In this document: positions 46,641 to 57,715 of the stretch, in pieces | Numbering within the stretch: position 1 is the first letter of the stretch | Layout of the letters: each line of letters opens with the position of its first letter | Assembly: GCA_029721435.1 (NCBI GenBank) | Contig: CM056587.1 | Coordinates: 13,165,167 to 13,229,166, forward strand | Direction of reading: 5' to 3' | Length of the DNA: 64,000 nucleotides | From: Gymnothorax reevesii | Taxonomy: Eukaryota > Chordata > Actinopteri > Anguilliformes > Muraenidae | Made by a program: the position numbers and the translations under genes | Notes under the pieces: model-generated | Seen by the model: the letters and a program-made list of their open reading frames with translations, nothing else | Told to the model about the DNA's origin: nothing | Databases searched by the model: none

Positions 46641-46947
46641 GTTCTGATTTGGTATGCTGATGTATCTTGACCTACGACATTTTCCTATTGAAAGTCGGCG
46701 CACTGTGTCAAAATCTCAGAGAGCTGCCGCTATTTTTGTTAAAATGACGTCTTCGAAAACGTGGAAAAGAAGTGTCGTAGGAAGGTCTAATTTGGTATGC
46801 TGATGTATTTTGACCTAAGGCAGATTCCTATTGAAAGCAGGCGCACTGTGTCAAAGACCAAGATTGTCGCCGCCAGCTTTGTAAAAACTACGTTTTCGAG
46901 ATAACGTGACAGATCTGTGTTGTAGGAAGTTTTGATTTCGTATGCTA

Positions 46948-49900
46948 AATGTCACCGCATGTCACCACCGAAAATGAACGATGAAATGTGCACTGTCGAT
47001 TTCGCTATAGTCTTAGTGTTGCCAACTTGGCTATTTTCTCGCTAAATCTGGCAACTTTCTGGTGACATGCTTCAATAAGTGAATTTACGGGAATGTCGAT
47101 GTAATAGCTACGTCTTACAATTCATTGTTGTACATTTGCATTAACAATAACGTAATATTTGAAAGTTTTACTTACCAACCTGAAGGAGACACGCCTGATT
47201 CCGCCATCTCTGAAAGAAGCCTGGGCCTGTACTGTGCAAGCGCAGTGAATGGCAAAGATGAATGCGATAGAAAATGTTGCAGTTTCATAGTCCTATGCTA
47301 CCGAGTCAACAGTTTATGTTGCTGTTTTTACAGTTTCGATAGCAGGGTTTAATTTTTCTGTTGCTATTTCCGCGATTAATGTTTGCATTTCAAAGTTTTT
47401 GTGTGCTGAGACTATGTTTTCTTTGGTAGGCCTGGAGTGGGTCCTAAGTCAAATACCTTCACCCATTGAGCAACGGGGCTGGTTTAAACACAGTCAAAAC
47501 CTGCTAAGTCAAAACTTTGCGTTGCAAAATCAAAGTTATTTCTGAGAAGAAATCATGAATTGCCTCAAGGATTATGTCTGTAAGGGTTTCAGTATAGTGC
47601 AAACTGGTATCAATGGAAAATAATCTCTATGCCTCCCAAAAAATCTGATTCTAAAAAAAAAAAAAAATGGACCAACTTGACTTAGAATGCTTTGCATGCG
47701 GACTCCTCACTTATTGAGACTAAATTGGCCGTCTGTATGTAAATGTATACATTTAGTTTACTTCAAGTATGAGTGGTAAAACTTTGAGTATGCTGCCAGT
47801 TTACATTTAAAGTATTTTAGTAAGGCAACTATACAGTAAATTATACACTAAGGGATCTCACTGATGTAGCTAGCTAGCCACAGTTTAATAATCAATATTT
47901 GCTGACCTAATGCAAGTTAAGCAGTGAAATAACTGCTATTCCTCATTCTCTTCTTATTTCTGTGCATCACATGTAGCCAGCTAAATGTTGCACACAAACT
48001 AGCGAGCCAGTTTCTCAGTTTTGCTCATATGCTACTGACCTAACTAGCCAGCTAAATAATCATCAGGCACTGCTGAACTGATCTGTATTGATTTCAGTGA
48101 ACCATATGCCTCATTTACATTAGGAATGAACACCGGTTGCTGGCCACCTATGAAATTAATTAGCCAGCAAGCCAAGTTACACCAGCATGTGATTGCTATG
48201 TTGCCACTTGCTAACTTTAGTAAATTTGTTCCCTCAAAGCATTTGCCAAAGAGAGTTGTGCTCACTGTACAAGTGAATGAATGAAGGAGTGACAGATTAT
48301 TGCCAAACATGAATAAACGTCTTCTCCTATGATGTTCATTGTGCTAGTAAAATAGCTTACGTTATTCATATCCGTCGGCTGTGCTAACATAGGGCTTTAA
48401 ATCCTCAAATTTCCATAAAAACAGCCCCAAAAAATGCCTGAGTAATTAAAACATATAAGTTGTAAATATAATGCAAAATTATGATGGATTAGCCATGATG
48501 GAATCAGATTTTGACTTGAAGTCGAGGTGATTGACTTCCTTCGATTTCTAGTTTTCAATGTTCTGAGCATGTGACACTGCTCTTTTAATGTCTTTCAGAA
48601 CGGTTTTGACAAAATTTTGTGAACAATTTGACTGTCTAAAAATATGGAAGTTAAATGGCGGAGCTTTTCAAAGATGGTGTTGGAATGTACCGTCTTGTCA
48701 TATTTTGAAGGCCTCTGTTACTATTCAAGCAAAAAACAGTGCAATAAATTGGCTGTGCCAGAAATCACTCACACATTCACCATTCCCTTTTCACTATACT
48801 GGGACTCATATGTAGGTGACTAAATAATGATGGATTGGAGCTCACGGATAGAAGGAAGAACCACTTTCGGACCAAAAACTGCATAAAAAGATGGAGGAAG
48901 CAACCATGGCGTCACCCATTGGTTTCAGCATACAATGTAGGAAGCCTTGATTTTGGCAATTTTTGTTATTTTGAAACCGGATGAGATTCCTATTGGACGA
49001 CAGTGTGAACTGAATATCCAGAGAGGAGCGAGGGGTAGATCTGCGGGTGGATCTGACTATCAGATGAGGCCCAGAGGATAGCCACAGCCCTAAAGCATAT
49101 TCTGGCCTTTTCCTTTATTCTAGTCTATTTTGGACCATTATTTACAAAAATGAACATCAGGATATATCGAAGGAGACTTGAAACTTGAGATACATACCAT
49201 AAAATAATGTGGAAAATCATAATTTAAATGATAAATCAGGTGTGAAAGTAGGGTCATCTTCTCATAGACTTCTATAGGATTGAACTTCATTCTGCAACAA
49301 CCGACATCGCCGTCTGCAGGCCATTAAATAGAATGCAAATTTTAGAATTTCCGCATTGGCCTTATTTCTCAGATCTTTCTGACACCAAAGACAATAGAGA
49401 AAGGAGGACTCCTCACCAAGGAGTAATTTTTGGTATCAGTCGCGTGGGTGCCATGCCCCTTTAGATAGACTTGCGGCGGGTCCTGAATGAATTGACTCCA
49501 ATGGGGACAAGTGAACATGAGCACAGATTATCACAGATTATTTTGCCACATTGTCACAGAACTAAATATTGGACTTATTTTCCACAGGCCACATATCTGC
49601 CAAACATTCTGGTGCTGAAATGGCATTTTTAAGACCAACAGATAAAATAAATTTTGTTCTAGACCTATATCTCTCTCAGCAGCAGTCACGTAACACCAGG
49701 CAATACAAAAATACAGTGTGGACTGCGGGAAACTATAAATAAAAATTCAAAGTGAATTAATGCTTGTGTTTGTATGCTAAGGAACACTGCTATTGTCATC
49801 GATGATTTAACATTTTTAAAGGGAAAATAAATATATTTGATTGCTATGATCTTGTACTGGATTGATATCAGATATGAAACAAGTGGGGAAAGCGGCAAAA

Positions 49901-51049
49901 TAAAGACCAGAAATTAAATGTGAAGTGTATCTTGCGTTGGCCATCCACATTAAAAACACTGAAACGTTGTGCAGCAATTGGTTGTAATAATAGGAACAAG
50001 CTATCCATCTTTTCTTCTCAGAAAGCATGTAGACAGGTAAGGAAAAAAATTGTCATAACACATATCAGCTTCATAAGCTAAAATTAGTTGATGCTTCAAG
50101 CTATAGCTAATGCCAATTACAGTAAAATGCGTTACGTAATTTGAGTATTATTTATTTTAACCGTTATTATATCGGGGAGTGCCACTGAAATAAAAAAAAT
50201 ACACATATGGCCAAACATTATCCTGCTCAAAACCTAACAACCACTCCAAGGGTAAACGCTAGCAAGCCAAAATCTAATTTTTAAGCTCATGTCAAATAAG
50301 ATTTGCGAATGCCGTTGCTGGCCAGCTAACTCATATTCATAATGCTGAGTACAGCGATGAGCTGTGTTGTAAAATGTCGGATGTAGCAAAGTAAAAGGAA
50401 ATACACACACGTCATTCAGGTATAAGATAGATACTTGTATATCCCAACGTTTAATTGCTCGCCTACTTAGCTAACACTTCTGACAACAAGATGTGACGGA
50501 TAAACCGATCAGCATTCATTCTGCAAATAGCCTACTACGGCTCAACACTTTCGCGACCTCGCCCACCTTGGAGACAAGAGGTGTGACTAATTTCTTACAA
50601 TTGGGGTCTATGGGCGATGAGGAGTTTTCCTTTCTCTACTGTCTGGCTCTGACACTGCCTGGCTCGTTTTATCGGCGCAAAGATACACCCCTCCTGAGCA
50701 TTCAAGCACTAGAATTGGCTTTTATCTAGGCACCAGGATTGGCCAACCATTCCGCACAAGAATGGGGACCCGCCCGATATCTAAAAATAGGCTGTATATT
50801 AGATGAATGTGATTCTCCGAACCTGGAAGTCGGGAAAGCGAACAAGAGAAGGCAATGTGCCAAGTTAGATAAAGTAGTTTTTTAGGCGATTTCATCAACT
50901 TTTAATTTTGATCTAACTTGTGTTGACAATGGGACTTGGGTTGTGTTTCCCAAAGCATAATTTTTAGCTGCGACCAAGCAGCTCTATGAACGCTTCTGTC
51001 TGTCTGTCCGTCCGTCCATTCGTCCGTCTTTGACACCTTTTTGACCATG
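46948..51049. other. Unassigned intergenic sequence
   Basis: Past the satellite edge there is no gene with clear support. A 25-codon stretch at 49962-50036 (KRCAAIGCNNRNKLSIFSSQ) resembles the start of a THAP zinc finger and is followed directly by a splice-donor-like GTAAGG. GCTAGC-rich phrases occur at 47870-48060. Bases 47020-47060 resemble a 'ttggctattttctcgctaaa' dispersed repeat. Confidence 0.4.
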
Positions 51050-51540
51050 TTCCTTTTGTCGTATCATCATGAAATTTTCAGTTAGTTTCAGGAGTTATTG
51101 ACCTTCACCAAAGTGATGTCCATGAACAAGGTCAAAGGTCAAGTTCACAGAGGTCACGACCTTGTTTGCTGGTTTTCGCGCTGTAACTCCAGTTAGAATT
51201 CATGGATCGCTAGGAAATTTTGGAAATAACTTCTAGGCATAGAGGAGGTGTACCCTGTTGTTTTTCAAGGTCATCCGTCAAATCCCAAGGTCACACTGGT
51301 CAAAAAAGTGTTGATTTTTCCCCGATTTCACATTTTTCGCACCGTAACTCCACTTTCACTTGATGGATGGCTATTACATCTTAGAACAATCTTTTTGGTA
51401 GAGAGGAAGGGTCCCCTATTGATTTTCAAGGTCATTTGCCAATTTCAAGATCACACTTACCACCAGTCATGGACACTAGGCCACGTGACGGATGCCAGGC
51501 GAGGTTGCAGCTATTAGATCCTTCTGATCTACTTGTTTGA
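51050..51540. repeat. Dispersed repeat with AGGTCA motifs
   Basis: A (TCTG/TCCG)n stretch (about 50995-51030) leads into it. It holds AGGTCAAAGGTCA (51129-51141), AGGTCAC (about 51152) and further AAGGTCA copies near 51268, 51290 and 51430. A segment ('cgc.ctgtaactcca') is repeated near 51180 and 51340. It has the same character as 22880-23150. No coding content. Confidence 0.5.
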
Positions 51541-53472
51541 CTACGCTCGCAACTTAAGTAGTTCATCCATTCACTGTCAATGAGATGAGAGAGAGAGCTT
51601 CTAACCTCAATGACACTGGCTTCATGACAGCGGCGTCAAATATCTCAGGTTATTTGCTGAGCAGTTTGTTGTGGAAATTAATGAATAAACTTGCCAAGAC
51701 TATATGACTCTATTCGCCGCTTTTTGACTTGATAAAATCTGCCCCATTACAGTAATATTGCGGTATGTAATGCTGAAAATATCTTAATTATTTGGCCAGG
51801 TCCCTGTTAGCCCACTTGGTTTGCTGTCGCTATCTATTTTTCCCTTGGTATTTATTTTTGTTTGTATCTATGATGATGACGGTCAATGTTCATGTGTACT
51901 TTTCTATATTTGTCAGCTAAAATTTACAATATAAAAAGTCAATCATAAAAAATTACTCACGATGTGTAACAAGTGTTGCAACATCGAAAGAATCTCTTTG
52001 GAATGATCCTCAAACCACATTGAATGGTTTAGTGAGTGAGGAATTTTTTTTAAAATTTGAAAACTATGCCTAAAAGATTAATTACTGTCATCAAAGCAAA
52101 GGTTTGCCACACTAGGTATTGACCTTTTCTCTCAAAAAGACAGTATCATTCTTGTTTATACAATATGTTGTTATCTGTCTACTTATTTTCATCCAGTATT
52201 ACATTAAATAAATTCTTGAATAGTACTTTGTTTCCCATTTATCTTCATTTTGTTCAGTGTATAATTATCACTGCACACTACAGCATGTCACAATTGTGAG
52301 ATTTCAAGAGTTTCGTCTGTATTACTTTTATGATTCCATTGGACTGTTTTTCTGAATACACATGGGTGGCCTTTTGTGAAGGCCATCCATTGTTGATTGG
52401 TTTCAGACAAAATACTGGTGGTTGTCTACTGGCTTTCCTTGGGAAAAACATGTAAGTCAACGGGGCACCTGAGAATAGTCACTCCCGGACATCCTGGAAG
52501 CTGTTAGACTGGGATTATTTATAAATACTGTGAAGAGAAAGCCACCTCCTTGGGACGGCCCAGGTGAGGGTTGGTTGTCTGGCTGGGTGTTATTTATCCG
52601 TATCTCACATTATATACAAACTGCCCATGCTTCTTTGTTCTGTGTGTGATGTGGACCTCTCCGTGAACACAATCTTTTTTCCATTTCTCCTGAATTAATA
52701 ATAAAGTGCTTCATGTGTCCTGTCATTACCCTCAGCCTTCAAGTTGCATCCTGAATTTAAACAGACTGTTGGAAACATCAAATCAGCGGTAAAAGATGAC
52801 ACAAAACATTCATTCATTCTCATTCTCTTAATGACTCTGTTTCTCTCTAAAATGAATGGATTTAGAGACAAATTTGGGTGACAGCCATGGGGAAATTTTC
52901 ACTGAACTCTTCATTGTTTCAGTTGAAATTAAGAGTTCTGTGTAACACTTTGGACCATTGCTTAGCTATTTTGACGTAAATTCAGAGCAAATTAAATTCA
53001 GCTGGAAAAAAATACGAGAATGCTTCTCAGATGCCCATGCCTTTATGGTTTCCCATTGTTCTGTCTCATTTTCTTTCAGTTTCCAGATCTGGAGGGCGCT
53101 CCTTGTATTAATCAGCTGACATAACTGAAGACAAAGGCTCACCTTTTAAACTCAGGGTACGTAGCTGCGACAGCTTCAAGAATCACCACTAGACTTTTAA
53201 TTCTACATTATTTCCTGCAATCTGAACACCGACAGAACCTACCATTTTTACAGAATTTCTTTGACATGTGCAGTGCACTGTTAAAACATGCTGCTTCCGT
53301 GTGCACTGTGCGTGATGAAAAGCATCTCCTCTGTGGTTTAAATAGTCTGATGTGAGAAATGCGCTCTCTGAGGCACAGCCCCTGAGGAACGGTGAGCCTC
53401 CTTGTGCCCATGGCTGCCAGTTGGGCATGGGGATTCCTCATCCAGAATTACTCCCAGTACCTCCCCAGCACA
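51541..53472. other. Upstream region of the LRRC3-like gene
   Basis: No separate gene recognised. A strong splice-acceptor-like sequence, ATTTTCTTTCAG, ends at 53079 and could open the exon that carries the LRRC3-like coding sequence. The following 400 bases would then be 5' UTR. Confidence 0.4.
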
Positions 53473-53490
53473 ATGAATGTCCTGCAATGA
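53473..53490 (+). promoter_or_regulatory. Short upstream ORF overlapping the LRRC3-like start
   Basis: ATG at 53473 opens a five-codon frame ending in TGA at 53488-53490. It is out of frame with the main ORF and overlaps its first possible ATG (53477). Initiation at Met12 (53510) would escape it. It could dampen translation, but that is inference. Confidence 0.4.
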
Positions 53491-54274
53491 GACAGAAGCT
53501 GTTACTCTAATGGGTCCTGGTGTGTGCAAAACCAGCTCTGTGCTGGTCCGCTTCCTGCTGGCGGTGCTGTTGAATCCGGTCCGGACCGCCTGCCCCCGGA
53601 CTTGCCGCTGCTCAGAGAATGGTGGCGTGGTGGTGCAGTGCACCTCTCGAAACCTGGAGGCCATTCCGGCGGACCTGCCCCATGACACCGTGTCCCTACT
53701 GCTGGCCTCTAACCGCATCACCCGCATCCCAGCAGCGGCCTTCCGTGGCCTGGTGCGGCTGCAGGAGCTGGACCTGTCACACAACGCCATCCAACAGGTG
53801 GAGCCGGGGGCCTTCCAAGGGGTCGGCGAGGGCCTGCGGTCGCTGGACCTCTCCAACAACCGCATCCGCAGTGTGCCCAAAGAGGCTTTCGCCCGGCTGC
53901 AGGCTCGGATCCGCCTGTCACACAACCCCTGGCACTGCGAGTGCGCACTGCAGGAGGTGCTCCGGGAGCTGAGGCTCGACCCCGAAACTGCAGGCGAGGT
54001 CAGCTGCCACACTGCTGAGCAAGACGAACTTGCCGGCAAGCCCATAATTCAGGTGCTCGACTCGGGCGTCAACTTTTGCTCCTCGCCCGAGCGCACCACG
54101 GACGTGGCCATGTTCATCACCATGTTTGGCTGGTTCGCCATGGTCATTGCCTACGTGGTCTACTACGTGCGGCACAACCAGGAGGATGCCCGCCGGCATC
54201 TGGAGTACCTCAAATCCCTGCCCAGCAGCTCCCAGATCAACAAGGACTTGGACACCGTCAGCACTGTGCTCTAG
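53477..54274 (+). CDS. lrrc3: LRRC3-family leucine-rich-repeat membrane protein
   Basis: The frame is 265 codons. The true start may be Met12 at 53510, giving 254 residues, close to LRRC3 proteins. A signal peptide is followed by a cysteine-rich LRRNT (CPRTCRC, residues 39-45). Three leucine-rich repeats span about 70-142 (LQELDLSHNAI, LRSLDLSNNRI). The LRRCT is NPWHCEC to NFC (150-201), the transmembrane segment is about 210-231 (MFITMFGWFAMVIAYVVYYV) and the short tail is RHNQEDARRHLEYLKSLP. The C-terminus STVL fits a class I PDZ ligand. It is GC-rich and intact. The tail and LRRCT (LSHNPWHCECALQEVL) resemble LRRC3 more than LRRC3B, as I recall them; a LRRC3C-type paralogue is possible. Family function is poorly defined: a single-pass surface protein, probably in adhesion or signalling. 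Confidence 0.92.
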   Translation: MSCNETEAVTLMGPGVCKTSSVLVRFLLAVLLNPVRTACPRTCRCSENGGVVVQCTSRNLEAIPADLPHDTVSLLLASNRITRIPAAAFRGLVRLQELDLSHNAIQQVEPGAFQGVGEGLRSLDLSNNRIRSVPKEAFARLQARIRLSHNPWHCECALQEVLRELRLDPETAGEVSCHTAEQDELAGKPIIQVLDSGVNFCSSPERTTDVAMFITMFGWFAMVIAYVVYYVRHNQEDARRHLEYLKSLPSSSQINKDLDTVSTVL

Positions 54275-54285
54275 CTACTCTGCTA

Positions 54286-54420
54286 CTGTGTGTGTGTGGG
54301 TCTGTGTGTGTGTGTGGTGGGGGGGGGGTATTCATATGTGAATGTTTGTGGGTCTGCACATGTGTGTTTTTTTGTTGGTCTGTGTGTGTGTGGATAGATG
54401 GTCTGCCTGTGTGTGGATCA
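54286..54420. repeat. (TG)n-rich stretch in LRRC3-like 3' region
   Basis: TG runs at 54287-54297, 54303-54315 and again near 54380-54392, with a G10 tract at about 54319-54328. They lie just after the stop codon. Confidence 0.85.
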
Positions 54421-56112
54421 GTTTGTTTGGTGAGGGTCTGTGAGAGGGAATGTGTTTTTGTACATGAATTGCCAGTGCGTAAATAGTTGAATCTCACACA
54501 ACCACAACTTTGTAACTTTAAAGACTATAGAGGACTTTAATTATGACTTTTTCCCCAATACAATATGAGATCTGAGAGAACCTCCACACAGAAACAGAGT
54601 ATATTGGAATTATATTGAAATGAAAGAAAAGATATTGCAAAACACACAAAAAATATGTCAAAACAATTGTGCCGATCATCTGTATAATTTTGTTTTTTGC
54701 AGGGGATTGAAATCTCATTCAATGAGTGCCCATCTTATTTGGTGTACATTCATGTAAATTACATTTGTGTGAAGGTTGTCATGATGAATTGAGAGAGCTA
54801 GACTAGAGCATTATTGATCATTTGTAATTTATTTACAGTTAATTGTATTACAATGAATTTGAACAGTGACCGTCTGGTTTCACTAAAACATTATTGAAGA
54901 TGAATTTGGGTTTAGGACATTTTAGAATGCTAAAATTGTGTTTCTGTGTTTCATCACAGTGAATGCCACTTCATGAGAGAAGGCCATACATGCCATATTA
55001 TAAAACTACTTTGCGTAGGGGTGATATCTTTACATACATACTATTTTGAATTGCATTATATTCATCAGCTGCTCACCGAAACTAGCAACACTATAGAAAA
55101 ACAAAGTGATCAGATAGTGTGATACCTATATTACATTTCTCAAACCTCTTTAATGAATATGAACTCCACTGAAATACCCCAAAATGAAAATGCCCTATCA
55201 AAACTCAAGGACAGGCGACTCAGAGTGATTATGGGGTGTAATATGACCGTGAATTGCACTATATGCATGATTTTAGAATCAGAAAAATAATTACAAAATG
55301 CATCCGTATCAGTTGCAGGATGAAGGAATTGCTGGCCATTTTAACAAATTATTTGAGTAATGGTTGGGGAAAAGAGATTGTGACACATTTTGCTCTACAC
55401 ATAACTGTTTAAGATTGGAATCACTCATTGCATGTTTGTTTCAAGTGAAGATTCTCAGCTCAAAAAATCTGTGTACATTCTGCTGTCATCATGAAGAAAT
55501 TAGTTACGTTTTTATACATTGTTTCAGGGCATTACAACTTTGCAGCTGTCAGGTAACAATCAGGTATATTCGAGTCCTTTCTTAGAGGCAGCACAGCAGA
55601 GTTTTCAGTATTTTGATTCAAGGGTTTTGGAAGCATGTAATTGGCCCTTGTCAACCTGAGAACAAGATTAGTGTCCACGAAGTCGAGGTAGTCGTTTGAA
55701 GGCTGAGAAATGGGGAAAACAGTCAGATATATGGGCCAAATTATTACTATAATTGATTGCTTAGAGTATGATTAAGAGCGCTGGTGACATCATGAACAGA
55801 AATACAAAGACTACACTGCAAGGTGTAAATCATGAGTGAGGAGCAAAAACATAATGGCCAAGTTTGACCCTACAGAGCTCTGAAAAAAGGTCGTGGGGAT
55901 AGATGTTCCTGAGCTATGTGGGCTATTTCAGGTACCTTTTATATTGCTGTCACCAGGCCATTCTGTTCTCACTGCTTCCTTGTGATTTGCAACCTGCGGT
56001 GCAGCTTCAGTTGTCTTGAATGGTTCTCACTTTTGATTCCCTCTGGGGACTGGTCTCAGGGATAATCCCTTTAATTTTCTGTCTTTTGGGGACTTTTGGT
56101 AAATGACTCCAT
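54421..56112. other. 3' flank of LRRC3-like gene; no other gene
   Basis: AT-rich. It probably contains the 3' UTR, but I could not place a definite polyadenylation site. Short frames here have no domains. Confidence 0.4.
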
Positions 56113-57524
56113 GGGCTCTATTTATACCCAGCGCATAGCGGTTCAAAGCGTGATGCAAGTGTCTTTGCTAGTTTACATACTGGCGCAGTTGTCATTATGC
56201 CGTCCAAGGCCCAGTTTGCATTAATAGCAAACGTAATTGCTCCAAACTGAGCACCCCTGAGCGTGCTGGTCTTAAATGAGGTGTGGTCAGGGGCATTGAT
56301 ATTGTGTTGCTATCTTAAGGCAGCTGAAATAGATTGGGTAATTGGCCAACAAAAACCTAGTCAAAAGTCAATTTTTGACTGCTAATTTAAGGGCGCGTGG
56401 CAAGATGATATTATGCGCCGTTGTTGGTCAAGTGCACAAAGCAGGTGCTCTCTGCTTGTTACATACTACACAGGAACGAGCAGCAGTGCCCACACATGCA
56501 AACGATGAAAAATGAAATGATTACCTTATGAAAGATTATTGTTAAGATAGTTAAAAAAAATGTCAGAATAGTTAGCGCGATCAACATCCCCACATCAGAG
56601 CATGCTGCGATGTAGGCTATTTAAATCGTAAAGGAACTTATTCCATCAAGTTATTTGCAATTCAATATGTCAGGTTACACACATTGGTATTCACAAATTA
56701 TTCAGGATATAACCATGACACCTTAATACTAGTGAACACCTGCTGTCTCCAAGAGCATCGCCCCTGTTGGGGTGGCTGTTTGGGGACAATGGTGAGCCTA
56801 TAAATTAAAGGGGACCTATTATGCTACATTTCCAAGTTTATATTTTGATCTTGGACTCCCCTACAGTACAATTGATCGTTCAAAGTCCAAAAAAGGGTCC
56901 TTATTTAGCTCATACTGCCATCCTCAAAAAACCCCATTTGTAGTCCATTGCAGTCTCTGCCTGAAATGCCTTGTTTGGGCGGCTCTTCCACTATGGCCCC
57001 TTCTCCCCTTGTGTCCACTTTCTTCTGATTGGCCAGCTCTGTTGAGGGCGAAGCTGGGCGGGACTCCGCAGAACGCAGTTTTCCGCGTCTGCCTCCCTAG
57101 TGTGAAACATGAGATGCGTTTGGCATCTGAGCTAAGGAATTCCGCAATCAAACACAGTACATGCATATAGAATAAATGAAATTAACTTGTTCTAATAAAC
57201 ACAGTGGTGGAAGTGGAGGACGTAGTGCGAAAGCCTTGTAGCTCAAGCTCGAATTTGCTATCTACCTATGGCTTCTATGGTCATTACGCCAGTGTTTCCA
57301 CTCTATAGCTAGGATTGAGAGAAAGCTAGAATCCACCCCATATAGAAATAATTGTAGAACGGGTCAACATACCCAAGTGTAGACTGCTTAGGTGTGTGCT
57401 ATAAGGACCTGCTGCTCCATGTGCATAACTGTGGTGTGTCGTTAACGTGGAGTAACAAAAGCTTCAGCGCTGGTATACGACAGATGGGCGAAAGCTCCAG
57501 GCTTAACGGCCTTTTCGGAAATTG

Positions 57525-57548
57525 CCCCTGGTAATGGTTTACCAGGGG
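57525..57548. repeat. Perfect 10-bp palindrome
   Basis: CCCCTGGTAA and TTACCAGGGG are separated by TGGT. It forms a strong short hairpin inside the TTAA-type element. Confidence 0.85.
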
Positions 57549-57552
57549 CGAG

Positions 57553-57715
57553 AGATTACATTCAAAGTCAATGCATTGTCGAAACATTCATTTCGCGTCC
57601 GGTGTGAAAGCGCCTTACCGCGGCCATAACAGGTGTATTCGCGTCTTTGTATTGACTTTGAATGTAATCAGTCGCGCAAAAAATTCATTTCGCATCCGGT
57701 GTGAAAGCAGCTTTA
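57553..57715. repeat. Mixed inverted and direct repeat pair
   Basis: GATTACATTCAAAGTCAATG (57553) has its inverted partner TTGACTTTGAATGTAATC (about 57652-57669). In the same stretch ATTCATTTCGCGTCCGGTGT (57587) and ATTCATTTCGCATCCGGTGT (57684) are direct repeats. Probably a small element or its rearranged remains. Confidence 0.7.

Larger units (their letters stand above)
30735..46947. repeat. Satellite array, about 142-bp monomers
   Basis: Monomers recur with the phrases 'ggtatgctgatgt.tcttgac', 'ctaaggcat', 'ccaagatggccgcc', 'tttttgtaaaaacgac', 'gttatcgaga' and 'gtcgtaggaag'. One class carries 'cgctattgataatagccatg', another 'ttttcctattgaaagtggg'. Excluding the inserted transposon, the span is about 14.66 kb, or roughly 100 monomers by length. 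The centre is arranged in higher-order units, while monomers at both edges (30.7-32.2 and 45.3-46.9 kb) are more diverged. Open frames in it repeat with the monomers and are not genes. Confidence 0.95.

Noticed and set aside
30735..46947. Many 60-108-codon open frames on both strands
   Set aside because: They recur with the monomer and higher-order period, share the same end points in each unit and have no domains. They are shadows of the satellite.
30735..46947. CRISPR-like spaced repeats
   Set aside because: The repeats are contiguous 142-bp monomers in a eukaryotic context with no unique spacers.
47870..48310. 88-codon minus-strand frame and GCTAGC-rich stretch as a transposon gene
   Set aside because: No TIRs, catalytic motifs or recognised domain could be found.
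53338..54045. 235-codon frame antisense to the LRRC3-like gene
   Set aside because: A GC-rich shadow of the real coding exon; its sequence is low-complexity Ser/Arg/Cys with no domain.
53477..54274. Assignment to LRRC3B
   Set aside because: The transmembrane and tail parts are shared across the family, but the LRRCT (LSHNPWHCECALQEVL, ELRLDPETA) looks closer to LRRC3 from memory. A search is needed to exclude LRRC3C-type paralogues.
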